Below, piece after piece: positions 28,224 to 37,722 of a DNA stretch of 64,000 nucleotides (positions are counted from its first letter, which is position 1; each line of letters begins with the position of its first letter). Below the pieces are notes generated by a model. The model was not told the origin of the DNA and searched no databases. It saw only the letters and a program-made list of their open reading frames with translations. Source of the stretch: Stenotrophomonas maltophilia (GTDB taxonomy: Bacteria > Pseudomonadota > Gammaproteobacteria > Xanthomonadales > Xanthomonadaceae); contig NZ_QFHO01000020.1 of NCBI RefSeq assembly GCF_004920835.1, forward strand, positions 1 through 64,000. Direction: 5' to 3'. A program made the position numbers and the translations under genes.

Positions 28224-29180
28224 TTACGCTGGCCACAGCCCGCGAATCGCAGCGATGCCCTGCCCGCCATGGCGGCGCGCCTCGGCGATGTGGCCGCTGC
28301 CCATGCCACCCAGTGCATAGATCGGCAGCGATACCTGCGCGCGCAATGCGGCGAAGGCATCCCAGCCCATCGGTGTGGCAGCGGGATGGCTGGCCGTGGC
28401 CTGCACCGGGCCCAGCACGGCGAAGTCACAGCCCAGCCGCTGCGCAGCCTGCAGCTGCCGCAGGTCATGACAGGACGCGGCAACCAGCTGCCCCTCTGGC
28501 AGCGGTCGTTTCTCCAGTTCCAGCAGCTGTTCGCTGCCCAGGTGCACGCCCACGCCCAGTGCGCGCGCCAGTTCGATATCGCGGTTGAGCAGCCACTGCA
28601 CGCCGCTGCGCCGATGCGTGCGCAGGGCCTGTTCCAGCATCGCCTGCCGCTGTGGATGCGTCGGAGGCAGGCGCAACTGGATGCGCTGCTGGCCCGCGCC
28701 TACCGCGCGCTGCAGCTGCTCATGCCAGTGCTGTATGCCACTGTCATCGTCGGCCGGCGCCGGGGTGATCAGGTAGCTGTCGGGCTGGCGCAGGGCGGCC
28801 ACCACTGGCAGGTCGGCCGGCGGCATCGAGTAGCGGCCCAGCTTGTCCGGCGCCACCCAGGTGATCGCCTGGCCCTCGCGCCCGCGCGGGGTGCCCTTCC
28901 AGCTACGTACATGGCGCACTTCCAGGGTCAGGTGCTTGTCCGGGTAGCGCTGTGGCACGTCCATCAGCCACTCGCCGACATCCGCCTCGATACCCAGTTC
29001 CTCACGCAGCTCGCGCACCAGCGCCTGTTCGGAGGTTTCGCCGGATTCGCGCTTGCCGCCGGGGAATTCCCACAGGCCGGCCATGTCGCGGTTCTCGGTA
29101 CGGCGGTTGAGCAGCACGCGGCCACGGGCGTCGGTGATGACGGCGGCCACGACGTGGATCGATCGGGTGGGGGAAGGCAT
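28224..29180 (-). CDS. Nudix hydrolase fused to a thiamine-phosphate-synthase-like domain
   Basis: A 318-residue fusion. Residues about 6-135 are a MutT-type Nudix domain with the box GGKRESGETSEQALVRELREEL in one run (GxxxxxEx7REUxEExGU pattern), expected to clean 8-oxo-dGTP. From about residue 145 a ThiE/TenI-like barrel follows, with IQLRLPPTHPQRQ, GVQWLLNRDIELARALGVGV, FAVLGPVQATASHP and PIYALGGMG. The same fusion occurs next to secA in many gammaproteobacteria, so it is ancestral here. Whether the second domain is catalytic is unknown. The ATG at 29180 gives a short leader before the first strand. Downstream of secA on the same strand. Confidence 0.92.
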   Translation of the reverse strand: MPSPTRSIHVVAAVITDARGRVLLNRRTENRDMAGLWEFPGGKRESGETSEQALVRELREELGIEADVGEWLMDVPQRYPDKHLTLEVRHVRSWKGTPRGREGQAITWVAPDKLGRYSMPPADLPVVAALRQPDSYLITPAPADDDSGIQHWHEQLQRAVGAGQQRIQLRLPPTHPQRQAMLEQALRTHRRSGVQWLLNRDIELARALGVGVHLGSEQLLELEKRPLPEGQLVAASCHDLRQLQAAQRLGCDFAVLGPVQATASHPAATPMGWDAFAALRAQVSLPIYALGGMGSGHIAEARRHGGQGIAAIRGLWPA

Positions 29181-29252
29181 GGGGGAAGCATGCCCAGAAC
29201 AGGGCGGGCCGCGCAATCTCGGATCTGGCCGGATCAGCCGCGCGAAACAGCC

Positions 29253-29285
29253 GCCATGAAAGAAAAGCCCCGCTTTCGCGGGGCT
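29253..29285 (-). terminator. secA terminator
   Basis: Reading the minus strand, agccccgcgaaagcggggct is followed by tttctttc: a perfect 8-bp stem with a T-rich tail, starting 8 bp after the secA stop. Confidence 0.88.
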
Positions 29286-29292
29286 CTTCGGG

Positions 29293-32025
29293 TCAGCTCA
29301 GCTGGCCGTGGCAGTGCTTGTACTTCTTGCCACTGCCGCAGGGGCATGGATCGTTGCGGCCGATCTTCGGCTCGTCACGCTGCGCCTGTGCGATGCCCTG
29401 CTGGGCGGCCTGCACCTGCGCCGCTTCCTCGTCGGCACTGTAGCTGCCAACGTCCTGGTGCTGGAACTGCGACTGGCTCAGGCGGGCTTCGACCTGCTGG
29501 CGCTCGGCCGCTTCCAGTGCCTGCACTTCCTCGTCGCTGCGGATGCGCACGCGCGACAGCAGGGTCACCACTTCGCGCTTGACGTTCTCCAGCATGTCCG
29601 AGAACAGCTCGAAGGCTTCCTTCTTGTACTCCTGCTTCGGCTGCTTCTGCGCATAACCACGCAGGTAGATGCCCTGGCGCAGGTAATCCATGCGTGCCAG
29701 GTGCTCCTTCCAGCTCTGGTCCAGCACGGTCAGCATCACGTGCTTCTCCAGCGCGCGCATGGTCTCTTCGCCCACGCCGGCTTCCTTCTCGGCGAAGTGC
29801 TGGTTGACGCGCTCCTGCACCTTGGCGGCAATCGCCTCGGCGTCCAGCTCCTCGTGTTCCTTGACCAGACCGGTCAGCGACATCTGCAGGCCGAAGTCCG
29901 ACTCCAGGGTCGCTTCCAGGCCACGCAGGTCCCACTGCTCGTCGATCGAGTTCGGCGGCACGAAGCGGGCGACGATGTCGAAGATCACGTCGTCGCGGAT
30001 GCCATCCACGTTGTCCTTCACCGACTCGGCGTCCAGCAGCTCGTCGCGCTGGGCGTAGATCACCTTGCGCTGGTCGTTGTTGACGTCGTCGAAGTCCAGC
30101 AGGTTCTTGCGGATGTCGAAGTTGTGGGCCTCGACCTTGCGCTGCGCCTTCTCGATCTGGCGGCTGACCAGGCGGTCCTCGATGACGTCGTCTTCCTTCA
30201 TGCCCATCATGCGCATGGCCTTCTGCACCCAGTCGGAGGCGAAGATGCGCATCAGGTTGTCTTCCAGCGACAGGTAGAAGCGGGACGAACCCGGGTCACC
30301 CTGGCGGCCCGAACGGCCACGCAGCTGGTTGTCGATACGGCGCGATTCGTGGCGCTCGGTGCCGACGATGTGCAGGCCGCCGGCAGCCTTCACCGCTTCG
30401 TGGCGCTGCTGCCAATCGGCCTTGACCGCGGCCTTCTGCGCATCGGTGGCGTCCTCGCCCAGCTCATGGATCTCCGCTTCCAGGGAACCACCCAGCACGA
30501 TGTCGGTACCACGGCCGGCCATGTTGGTGGCGATGGTGACCGCGGCCGGGCGGCCGGCATTGGCGACGATGGTCGCTTCGCGGTCATGCTGCTTGGCGTT
30601 GAGCACTTCGTGCTTCACGCCGGCCTTGCGCAGGTGCTCGGACAGCATTTCCGAGGTTTCGATCGAGGTGGTACCCACCAGCACCGGCTGGCCACGCTTG
30701 GCGCACTCTTCGATGTCGGCCAGCACCGCGTTGAACTTGCCCTTGCGGTTGAGGAACACCTGGTCCGGGCTGTCCTTGCGGATGGTCGGGCGGTTGGTCG
30801 GGATCACCACCACTTCCAGGCCGTAGATGCTCTGGAATTCGAAGGCTTCGGTATCGGCCGTACCGGTCATGCCGGACAGCTTCTTGTACATGCGGAACAG
30901 GTTCTGGAAGGTGATGCTGGCCAGCGTCTGGTTCTCGCGCTGGACCGGCACGCCTTCCTTCGCTTCCACCGCCTGGTGCAGGCCATCGGACCAGCGACGG
31001 CCGGACAGGGTGCGGCCGGTGAACTCATCGACGATGACCACTTCGCCATCGCGCACGATGTAGTCCACGTCACGCTGGTAGATCGCATGCGCGCGCAGCG
31101 CGGCGTTGAGGTGGTGGACCACCGTCAGGTTCTGCGGCGCGTACAGGCCTTCGGTCTCGGCATTGAGGATGCCGGCCTCGACCAGCAGCTGCTCGGCGTG
31201 CTCCATGCCTGCTTCGGACAGGTGCACCTGCTTGCCCTTTTCGTCGACCCAGAAGTCGCCTTCGCCGTCTTCCACTTCCTGCTTGACCAGGTTCGGCACG
31301 ACGCGGTTGACGCGGATGTACAGCTCCGGGGAATCATCGGCCGGGCCGGAGATGATCAGCGGGGTACGCGCTTCGTCGATCAGGATGGAGTCGACTTCGT
31401 CGACGATGGCGTAGTGCAGGCCGCGCTGGTAGCGGTCGGCCTTGGACAGCGCCATGTTGTCGCGCAGGTAGTCGAAACCGAATTCGTTGTTGGTGCCGTA
31501 GGTGATGTCCGAGGCGTAGGCTTCGCGCTTGTCGCTGTGCGGCATGCCCGGGTATACCACGCCCACGCTCAGGCCCAGCCAGTTGTACAGCTTGCCCATC
31601 TGCGCGGCGTCGCGGCGGGCCAGGTAGTCGTTCACGGTGACCACGTGCACGCCCTTGCCTTCCAGCGCGTTGAGGTACACCGGCAGGGTTGCCACCAGGG
31701 TCTTGCCTTCACCGGTGCGCATTTCTGCGATCTTGCCCAGGTGAAGCACCATGCCGCCGATCAGCTGCACGTCGTAGTGGCGCATGCCCAGCACGCGGCG
31801 GCCGGCTTCACGGCAGACCGCGAACGCTTCCGGCAGCACCTTGTCCAGGGCTTCACCATCGGCGATGCGCTGCTTGAACTCCGGCGTCTTGGCCTGAAGC
31901 TGCTCGTCGGAAAGCTTCTCGATCTCCGGCTCCAGCGCATTGATCTTGGCGACGATGCGGTTGAGCTGGCGCAGCTGTCGTTCGTTACGACTGCCAAATA
32001 CGCGGGTAAGCAGGCTGTTGATCAT
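29293..32025 (-). CDS. secA: Preprotein translocase ATPase SecA
   Basis: A 910-residue motor that drives unfolded preproteins through Sec[23 protein letters not shown] is a typical start. Walker A is [11 protein letters not shown], Walker B lies in [16 protein letters not shown], and the second nucleotide fold includes [14 protein letters not shown] and [17 protein letters not shown]. The C-terminus [20 protein letters not shown] is the SecB- and zinc-binding tail. The length equals that of E. coli SecA (901) within a few residues. In E. coli the upstream gene is secM; here an M23 peptidase gene and dciA occupy that place. Confidence 0.98.
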   Translation of the reverse strand: MINSLLTRVFGSRNERQLRQLNRIVAKINALEPEIEKLSDEQLQAKTPEFKQRIADGEALDKVLPEAFAVCREAGRRVLGMRHYDVQLIGGMVLHLGKIAEMRTGEGKTLVATLPVYLNALEGKGVHVVTVNDYLARRDAAQMGKLYNWLGLSVGVVYPGMPHSDKREAYASDITYGTNNEFGFDYLRDNMALSKADRYQRGLHYAIVDEVDSILIDEARTPLIISGPADDSPELYIRVNRVVPNLVKQEVEDGEGDFWVDEKGKQVHLSEAGMEHAEQLLVEAGILNAETEGLYAPQNLTVVHHLNAALRAHAIYQRDVDYIVRDGEVVIVDEFTGRTLSGRRWSDGLHQAVEAKEGVPVQRENQTLASITFQNLFRMYKKLSGMTGTADTEAFEFQSIYGLEVVVIPTNRPTIRKDSPDQVFLNRKGKFNAVLADIEECAKRGQPVLVGTTSIETSEMLSEHLRKAGVKHEVLNAKQHDREATIVANAGRPAAVTIATNMAGRGTDIVLGGSLEAEIHELGEDATDAQKAAVKADWQQRHEAVKAAGGLHIVGTERHESRRIDNQLRGRSGRQGDPGSSRFYLSLEDNLMRIFASDWVQKAMRMMGMKEDDVIEDRLVSRQIEKAQRKVEAHNFDIRKNLLDFDDVNNDQRKVIYAQRDELLDAESVKDNVDGIRDDVIFDIVARFVPPNSIDEQWDLRGLEATLESDFGLQMSLTGLVKEHEELDAEAIAAKVQERVNQHFAEKEAGVGEETMRALEKHVMLTVLDQSWKEHLARMDYLRQGIYLRGYAQKQPKQEYKKEAFELFSDMLENVKREVVTLLSRVRIRSDEEVQALEAAERQQVEARLSQSQFQHQDVGSYSADEEAAQVQAAQQGIAQAQRDEPKIGRNDPCPCGSGKKYKHCHGQLS

Positions 32026-32092
32026 TGAAGGAACCGGGTTGGATGGACACGACGCCCGGCCTCCCCCTTGGGATCCGTCCGTCGCAAACGAA

Positions 32093-32112
32093 ACAGGGCG
32101 CCTGGCGCCCTG
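32093..32112 (-). terminator. Hairpin between the M23 gene and secA
   Basis: acagggcgcctggcgccctgt is a perfect palindrome; on the minus strand it is followed by ttcgtttgc. It may end the M23 transcript before secA. Confidence 0.5.
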
Positions 32113-32172
32113 TCGATGGCAACACCCATTGTAGCTTGGGACGGCCGGCTGAGGTTTCAACCCTTCGGCGAT

Positions 32173-32213
32173 GGGGTCAGAGCCCTTCCGCGCTGCGGAA
32201 GGGATCCGACCCC
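32173..32213. repeat. GGGGTC palindrome, copy 4
   Basis: ggggtcagagcccttccgc, gct, gcggaagggatccgacccc. It forms a head-to-head pair with copy 5, 10 bp away. Confidence 0.8.
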
Positions 32214-32223
32214 GTGCGGGATC

Positions 32224-32265
32224 GGGGTCGGATCCCATTCGCCATGGCGAATGGGCTCTGACCCC
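32224..32265. repeat. GGGGTC palindrome, copy 5
   Basis: ggggtcggatcccattcgcc, at, ggcgaatgggctctgacccc. It starts 10 bp after copy 4, has the opposite arm order and lies 10 bp from the M23 peptidase stop. Confidence 0.8.
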
Positions 32266-32275
32266 AGACCAGGGT

Positions 32276-33232
32276 TCAGCCGCGGCTGATGCGGCCGACC
32301 GGCGTGTTGCCGCCGTCGCCGAGGAACTTGCGCGGGTTGACCACGTTGCCGTTCTCCCACACCTCGAAGTGCACGTGGGCACCGGTCGAACGGCCGGTGG
32401 AACCGGCCTTGGCCACTTCCTGGCCGGCACGGACCAGGTCGCCGACCTTCACCACCAGGCGCGAATTGTGCGCGTAGCGGGTGACATAGCCATTGCCGTG
32501 GTCGACGTCGACGACGTTGCCGTAGCCGCCCTTCACGCCGGAGAAGCTGACCACGCCTTCGGCCACGGCCATCACCGGGTCACCGACCCTGGCGTGGAAG
32601 TCCATGCCCTTGTGGGTGGCCGCACCGCGGCCGAACGGGTCGGCACGGGTGCCAAAGCCGGAGGTCACGTAGCTGTTGCGGATCGGCATGCGCGACGGCA
32701 CGGCGTTCTGCTGCAGCTGGTGGTCGAACATCAGCGATTCCATCACCGACAGCTGGCGGCCTGAAGCAGCGAAGCGCTGCTCCAGCACCTGTAAGTCGGC
32801 GTTGACGTCCTTGACCGGGATGTCGGTGGTCGGGCCACCAGCATCGCCGTCACCGAGGCCGGGGGTCTCGTTGAAGTCGAACTCGCCGTCTTCCAGCTTG
32901 CCCATCTGGGTCAGGCGTTCGCCGAGGGCGTTGAGGCGGGTGGCCTGGGCCTGCAGCTCGCCAAGGCGGGCTGCCAGCGCGTTGACCTGGGTCTGCGCGT
33001 CGCGCCGGACCTTGGCCAGCTCCGCGTCCTGGCGCTCGACCTTGGCCTGCAGCCGGGAATCATTCAGCGCGCTGGCGCCAATGCCGCCAGCAAGGCCGAT
33101 AATGCAGCCTACCCCGAGCACGCTGCCCAGCAGGGCACGGGGGCGGTCCTCGAAATAGAACCGCAAACGCGCGATGGGCGACGATTTGGCCTGTCCTTCA
33201 CGCGTTTTGATTACGATCTTTTTGAATGCCAT
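32276..33232 (-). CDS. Membrane-anchored M23 family peptidase
   Basis: A 318-residue LytM-type cell-wall endopeptidase or activator. A basic cytoplasmic start ([19 protein letters not shown]) precedes a membrane helix near residues 34-56 ([19 protein letters not shown]), a coiled coil ([20 protein letters not shown] and on, about 65-115), and a C-terminal Peptidase_M23 domain with [14 protein letters not shown] and [14 protein letters not shown], including the zinc-binding His-x-His. The metal ligands seem complete, so it may be an active enzyme. Its position between dciA and secA is conserved in relatives. The start codon lies only 12 bp from the divergent dciA start. Confidence 0.9.
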   Translation of the reverse strand: MAFKKIVIKTREGQAKSSPIARLRFYFEDRPRALLGSVLGVGCIIGLAGGIGASALNDSRLQAKVERQDAELAKVRRDAQTQVNALAARLGELQAQATRLNALGERLTQMGKLEDGEFDFNETPGLGDGDAGGPTTDIPVKDVNADLQVLEQRFAASGRQLSVMESLMFDHQLQQNAVPSRMPIRNSYVTSGFGTRADPFGRGAATHKGMDFHARVGDPVMAVAEGVVSFSGVKGGYGNVVDVDHGNGYVTRYAHNSRLVVKVGDLVRAGQEVAKAGSTGRSTGAHVHFEVWENGNVVNPRKFLGDGGNTPVGRISRG

Positions 33233-33244
33233 CAGTGAGTTTTC

Positions 33245-33694
33245 ATGTCTGAGCCGAAATCCAGCGTTCGCCCCGCCTCCAAGCCCAAACCGGCGCTGGA
33301 TGCGGTGATGGCTGACAAAAGCGGGAACCCGCTGCGGCGTGCCTTGTGGCTCGACGCGCTGGACCGTCAGTTGCGCCCCCAGTTGCCGCCACCTCTGCGC
33401 AGCCGTTGCCGGCTGGCCAATGTGGACGGGGAACACCTCGTTTTTCTCGTCGAATCCCCGGTCTGGCATGCCAAGTTGCGGCTTGCCGAAGCCCAGTTGC
33501 TCGACGCGGCCCGTTCCATCGGGCTGAAGGCCACCAAGGTGACCATCAAGACTGCGTCCTCCACTCCCACGCGCTCCCCAGCGCTCGACAACCGGAATGG
33601 ACCCCACGCAGTTTCAGCCGCCACGCACAAAGGGCTACGCGACGCCTTGGCTTGCCTGCAGGACGTTCCTTCAAAGCCGAAGAAACGGTCCTGA
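33245..33694 (+). CDS. dciA: DciA (DUF721) replicative helicase loader
   Basis: A 149-residue DUF721 protein. A basic, flexible N-terminus (SEPKSSVRPASKPKPALD) leads to the KH-like domain: NPLRRALWLDALDRQLRPQL, CRLANVDGEHLVFLVESP with VWHAKLRLAEAQLL, and KATKVTIKTA. DciA loads or operates DnaB in bacteria without DnaC (family knowledge). It occupies the place of secM in the lpxC-secA region, as in other gammaproteobacteria. The ATG at 33245 faces the M23 start 12 bp away; an alternative in-frame ATG at 33308 would remove the N-terminal tail. Confidence 0.85.
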   Translation: MSEPKSSVRPASKPKPALDAVMADKSGNPLRRALWLDALDRQLRPQLPPPLRSRCRLANVDGEHLVFLVESPVWHAKLRLAEAQLLDAARSIGLKATKVTIKTASSTPTRSPALDNRNGPHAVSAATHKGLRDALACLQDVPSKPKKRS

Positions 33695-33831
33695 TGACAA
33701 CGGAGCATCCGGCTCCGCTCCCCGTCGCGCGTGTCACCACGGCGTGAAACATTTCGGGGGCCGGGTCGCATCCTAGCTGCCATCCGGGGCCCTGTCGTTA
33801 GATTGTTGTTAAAACTACGTTAAATTCAGGC

Positions 33832-33952
33832 TTCCGATCCAACAGGTTCACAAAACCGTGACCTCGAACCGGCCTTGACGCCCCTCAAGCGCGCTGAATG
33901 CGCGGCGGGCGCCTGAAACGACAACGCCGCCCTTGAAGGCGGCGTTTTTGTC
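33832..33952 (+). ncRNA. Candidate small RNA with C-rich hairpin loop
   Basis: In the 282-bp gap between dciA and lpxC an AT-rich patch (33797-33827, containing ttaaaactacgttaaat) is followed by a structured GC-rich stretch. A hairpin cttga-cgcccc-tcaag (33874-33889) displays a C-rich loop, a second GCGC/GCGC stem follows near 33890-33903, and a strong terminator with five T ends it (33923-33949). C-rich loops that pair with G-rich ribosome-binding sites are known from the Xanthomonas RNA sX13 (family knowledge). Promoter and 5' end are inferred; the stretch could instead be the 3' region of the dciA mRNA. Confidence 0.4.
33923..33949 (+). terminator. Rho-independent terminator before lpxC
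   Basis: aacgccgcc, cttgaa, ggcggcgtt then ttt: nine paired bases and a T-run on the plus strand. It lies 28 bp beyond the lpxC stop on the facing strand and may also slow lpxC transcription. Confidence 0.85.
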
Positions 33953-33976
33953 TTTGAATTCAACAACCTATGTGGA

Positions 33977-34888
33977 TCAGGCGTAAGCCGGCGTCGCATA
34001 CTCGACCGGGTCCGGGGTGGCCGGCGAGTCGAAGCTGACCCATTCCCAGGCGGTGGCGTCGGCCATCAGCGCCCGCACCAGCTTGTTGTTGAGCGCGTGG
34101 CCGGACTTGAAGCCCTCGTAGGCGCCCAGCACCTGGCCACCGGCCAGATAGAGGTCGCCGATCGCGTCGAGGATCTTGTGGCGCACGAATTCGTCGGCGT
34201 AGCGCAGGCCGTCTTCGTTGAGCACGCGGAACTCGTCCAGCACGATGGCGTTGTCCATCGAACCGCCCAGGCCCAGGTTGCGTTCGCGCATGTACTCCAG
34301 GTCGCGCATGAAGCCGAAGGTGCGCGCGCGGGAGATTTCCTTGGTGTAGGCCAGCGTCGAGAACTCGATTTCCTGGCGCGACTGCTTGGCCGGGATCATC
34401 GGGTGGTCGAACTGGATGGTGAAGCCCAGCTTGTAGCCCTCGTACGGGGTGAAGCGGGCCACCTTGTCGCCTTCGGTCACTTCCACCGTCTTCAGCACGC
34501 GGATGAAGCGCTTGGGCGCACCCTGTTCCACGATGCCTGCCGACTGCAGCAGGAACACGAAGGGACCGGCCGAACCGTCCATGATCGGCAGCTCGGCCGA
34601 GGACAGTTCGACGATGATGTTGTCCACACCCAGGCCGGCCAGCGCCGACATCAGGTGTTCGACGGTCTGGATCTTGGCGTCGTTGCAGGTCAGGCCGGTG
34701 CACAGGGTCACTTCGGTGACCAGTTCGGCCTTGGCCGGCACTTCCACGACCGGGTCCAGGTCCACGCGGCGGAACACGATTCCATGGTTGACCGGTGCCG
34801 GGCGCAGGGTCATGTAGACCTTGTCACCGCTGTGCAGGCCAACGCCGGTGGCGCGGATCGTGTTCTTGAGGGTGCGTTGCTGGATCAT
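33977..34888 (-). CDS. lpxC: UDP-3-O-acyl-N-acetylglucosamine deacetylase
   Basis: The 303-residue zinc enzyme carries out the committed step of lipid A synthesis. It starts [20 protein letters not shown]; zinc and active-site segments are [15 protein letters not shown] (His about 79), [30 protein letters not shown] and [12 protein letters not shown] with the second histidine; a metal-binding Asp lies in [13 protein letters not shown]. It closes the dcw cluster downstream of ftsZ, as in many gammaproteobacteria. The ATG at 34888 is the conserved start. The C-terminus lacks an obvious FtsH degron, being Ala/Tyr-rich (VEYATPAYA). Confidence 0.97.
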   Translation of the reverse strand: MIQQRTLKNTIRATGVGLHSGDKVYMTLRPAPVNHGIVFRRVDLDPVVEVPAKAELVTEVTLCTGLTCNDAKIQTVEHLMSALAGLGVDNIIVELSSAELPIMDGSAGPFVFLLQSAGIVEQGAPKRFIRVLKTVEVTEGDKVARFTPYEGYKLGFTIQFDHPMIPAKQSRQEIEFSTLAYTKEISRARTFGFMRDLEYMRERNLGLGGSMDNAIVLDEFRVLNEDGLRYADEFVRHKILDAIGDLYLAGGQVLGAYEGFKSGHALNNKLVRALMADATAWEWVSFDSPATPDPVEYATPAYA

Positions 34889-35080
34889 GGGGGTGGACCG
34901 GAAGTGACACATTAGATTAACACGCAGGGTCCCCTACCCCGACTGAAACGCCGGCAGGACACACCGGCGCGCCGGTAGGACACGCGTGAAGCAGGGCGGC
35001 CGGGCCCATCCTGGCCCGGCGCCCGCGTTTTCAGGACATGGTGGCGCAACCCGGGGAGGACAAGCCCCGGGCCGGGCCGC
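34889..35080 (-). promoter_or_regulatory. ftsZ-lpxC intergenic leader with repeats
   Basis: The 192-bp leader contains a 12-bp direct repeat, ccggcaggacac (34951) and ccggtaggacac (34972), around a perfect 14-bp palindrome accggcgcgccggt (34963-34976). On the coding strand TAATCT (34914-34919) is a possible -10 box 25 bp before the lpxC start. This could be a separate lpxC promoter with an operator or a leader hairpin. Confidence 0.4.
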
Positions 35081-36316
35081 TTAGTCCGCCTGGCGGCGCA
35101 GGAAGGCCGGGATGTCCAGGTAATCGTTCGGCAGTTCCGCCGCCGCCGGGGCCGAAGCGGCCGGGGCCGACGGAGCGGAGGCTGCCGCGGTATCGCTGCT
35201 GGCACGACGCAGGCCCAGGCCCATGCCACCCACCGCCTTCGACACGGCGTCGCCGCCATTGTCGAACTCGCCGAACTCCGGCTGGCCGGTGGTGGCGTTG
35301 CGGACCAGCTTGATCGGCGCACGCTCGCCCGGACGCTGGGACTTGCTGGCCGAGACGCGGTTCAGGCCGGTGGCGACCACGGTCACGCGCACTTCGTCCT
35401 GCATGTCCGGGTCGAGCACGGTACCCACCACCACGGTTGCATCTTCCGAAGCGAAGCCGTCGATGGTTCGGCCGATCTCGTCGAACTCAGCCATGGTGAA
35501 GTCGGCGCCGGCGGTGATGTTGACCAGGATGCCGTTGGCACCGGCCAGGTTCACGTCGTCCAGCAGCGGGTTCTGGATCGCCGATTCGGCAGCGGCCTGC
35601 GCGCGGTCATCACCGCGGGCGGTGCCGGTACCCATCATTGCCAGGCCCATTTCGGACATGACGGTGCGCACGTCGGCGAAGTCGACGTTGATCAGGCCCG
35701 GACGCACGATCAGGTCGGCGATGCCCTGCACGGCGCCCTGCAGCACGTCGTTGGCGGCACGGAAGGCCTGGATCATGGTCGCGTTGCGACCCAGCACGGT
35801 GATCAGCTTCTCGTTCGGGATGGTGATCAGCGAGTCGCAGTGCTGGCTCAGCTCTTCGATGCCCTTCAGCGCGACCTGCATGCGGCGACGCCCTTCGAAC
35901 GGGAACGGCTTGGTGACCACGGCCACGGTCAGGATGCCCATTTCCTTGGCCAGCTGTGCCACCACCGGCGCAGCGCCGGTGCCGGTGCCGCCGCCCATGC
36001 CGGCGGTGATGAACACCATGTCCGCGCCCTGCAGCGCGTCCATAATGCGCTCACGATCTTCCAGAGCAGCCTGGCGGCCGACTTCCGGGTTCGCGCCTGC
36101 GCCCAGGCCCTTGGTCACGTTGGTACCCAGCTGCAGCTGCAGCTTGGCACCACAATTCTTGATGGCCTGCGAGTCGGTGTTGGCGGTGATGAACTCCACG
36201 CCATCCACCGCCGAGTTGACCATGTGCGCCACGGCATTGCCGCCGCCGCCGCCCACGCCAACCACCTTGATCACCGCATTGGGTGCCATCTTTTCGATCA
36301 GTTCAAAATGCGCCAT
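35081..36316 (-). CDS. ftsZ: Cell division GTPase FtsZ
   Basis: A 411-residue tubulin homologue that forms the Z-ring. The N-terminal domain has [15 protein letters not shown] and the tubulin signature [13 protein letters not shown]; the T7 catalytic loop is [12 protein letters not shown] linker rich in Ala/Pro/Ser (about residues 365-395) leads to the conserved C-terminal peptide [14 protein letters not shown] that binds FtsA and ZipA. Length is slightly above E. coli FtsZ because of the linker. It is followed by lpxC and preceded by a 170-bp gap from ftsA, suggesting an extra promoter. Confidence 0.98.
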   Translation of the reverse strand: MAHFELIEKMAPNAVIKVVGVGGGGGNAVAHMVNSAVDGVEFITANTDSQAIKNCGAKLQLQLGTNVTKGLGAGANPEVGRQAALEDRERIMDALQGADMVFITAGMGGGTGTGAAPVVAQLAKEMGILTVAVVTKPFPFEGRRRMQVALKGIEELSQHCDSLITIPNEKLITVLGRNATMIQAFRAANDVLQGAVQGIADLIVRPGLINVDFADVRTVMSEMGLAMMGTGTARGDDRAQAAAESAIQNPLLDDVNLAGANGILVNITAGADFTMAEFDEIGRTIDGFASEDATVVVGTVLDPDMQDEVRVTVVATGLNRVSASKSQRPGERAPIKLVRNATTGQPEFGEFDNGGDAVSKAVGGMGLGLRRASSDTAAASAPSAPAASAPAAAELPNDYLDIPAFLRRQAD

Positions 36317-36486
36317 GTCCGTGTCCTCGTTGTATCCGCTTCGGCTGGCATGGGCATTCGGGCGTCCTGCCTTCCTGCTGCATGCCGGCGTTGCGGCTGT
36401 GTGGGTTGTGTGTTGCCGGTGCTGCGTTGTGTTGCGGGTACTGCGGGTGTTGCGCCCGGGCGATGCCGGGGTTTACCGGTTCCGCG
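36317..36486 (-). promoter_or_regulatory. ftsA-ftsZ intergenic region with phased CAACAC repeats
   Basis: Most dcw genes here overlap; this 170-bp gap is an exception. On the coding strand three CAACAC hexamers occur (plus-strand gtgttg at 36410, 36429 and 36447), spaced 19 and 18 bp, in a purine/cytosine-rich stretch. A control site for ftsZ is possible. Confidence 0.35.
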
Positions 36487-37722
36487 TCAGAACTCGCCGC
36501 GGAACCACGTCTTGAGTTTCTTGAACATGCTTCCCGCGCGCCCGGTCGGCAGCGACGGCCGGCGCGGGTGCTCGATCTGGCTGCCCATCAGCAGCAGGCC
36601 CACGCCGGTGGCGTGTACCGGGTTGCCGACCACTTCACCCAGGCCGGTGACGTGCTGCGGGATGCCCACGCGCACCGGCATCTGCAGCATTTCCTCGGCC
36701 AGCTCCACCACGCCCTCCATCTTCGAAGCACCACCGGTCAGCACCATGCCGGCGCGCACCAGTTCCTCGAAGCCGGAGCGGCGCAGTTCGGCCTGAACCA
36801 TCTCGAAGATTTCCTCGTAACGGCCCTGCACCGCCTGCGCCAGCGAGTGGCGCGGCATGCGACGCGGCGGACGATCGCCCACCGACGGTACCTGGATGCT
36901 CTCCTCGGCAGTCGCCAGCTGGGCCAGGGCGCAGGCGTAGCGCACCTTGATCTGCTCGGCTTCCGGGGTCGGCGTGCGCAGCATGTGCGCGATGTCGTTG
37001 GTGACGTGGTCGCCGGCGATCGGCAGCGAGGCGGTGTGGCAGATCGCACCCTGCACGAACACCGCGATGTCGGTGGTGCCGGCGCCCATGTCGACCAGCA
37101 CCACGCCCAGCTCGCGCTCGTCGGCGGTCAGCACAGCCACGCTGGAGGCCAGCGAGGACAGCACCAGGTCGTCCACCTGCAGGCCGCAGCGCTGCACGCA
37201 CTTGCTGATGTTGGCCGCGGCCGACTGCGCGCACACCACCAGGTGTGCATGCACTTCCAGGCGCACACCGGTCATGCCGACCGGGTTGCGGATGCCTTCC
37301 TGCGAATCGTCCAGCACGTACTCGCGCGGAATCGCGTGCAGGATCTTCTGGTCGGCCGGGATCGCCACCGCCTTGGCCGCATCGAGCACGCGATCCAGGT
37401 CGCCCCAGGTCACTTCGCCGTCGCGGATCGGCACGATGCCGGGCGAGTTCTTGCACTGCACGTGGTTGCCGGAGATCGAGGCATACACCGAGCGGATCTC
37501 GCAGCCGGCCATCAGCTCGGCTTCTTCCACCGCGCGCTGGATCGACTGCACGGTCGATTCGATGTCCACCACCACGCCGCGCTTGAGCCCACGCGATTCA
37601 TGCGAGCCGATGCCGATCACTTCGATCGGATTGCCCGGCGAGTACTCACCCACCAGCGCCACCACCTTGGAGGTGCCGATGTCCAGGCCAACGATCAGCG
37701 ATTTGTCACCCTTGCGATTCAT
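36487..37722 (-). CDS. ftsA: Cell division protein FtsA
   Basis: A 411-residue actin-fold protein that anchors FtsZ filaments to the membrane. Actin-family phosphate loops are LIVGLDIGTSKVVALVGEY and VDMGAGTTDIAVFVQGA; VLTGGASKMEGVVELAEE is the adenosine motif. The SHS2/1C domain is in the first third (about 85-165). The C-terminus FKKLKTWFRGEF is the amphipathic membrane-targeting helix. Its ATG overlaps the ftsQ stop by 4 bp. Confidence 0.98.
   Translation of the reverse strand: MNRKGDKSLIVGLDIGTSKVVALVGEYSPGNPIEVIGIGSHESRGLKRGVVVDIESTVQSIQRAVEEAELMAGCEIRSVYASISGNHVQCKNSPGIVPIRDGEVTWGDLDRVLDAAKAVAIPADQKILHAIPREYVLDDSQEGIRNPVGMTGVRLEVHAHLVVCAQSAAANISKCVQRCGLQVDDLVLSSLASSVAVLTADERELGVVLVDMGAGTTDIAVFVQGAICHTASLPIAGDHVTNDIAHMLRTPTPEAEQIKVRYACALAQLATAEESIQVPSVGDRPPRRMPRHSLAQAVQGRYEEIFEMVQAELRRSGFEELVRAGMVLTGGASKMEGVVELAEEMLQMPVRVGIPQHVTGLGEVVGNPVHATGVGLLLMGSQIEHPRRPSLPTGRAGSMFKKLKTWFRGEF

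Noticed and set aside
29308-32028. A 906-codon open frame antisense to secA
   Set aside because: GC-rich codon bias leaves the antisense frame open; its translation has no recognisable family and secA is certain.
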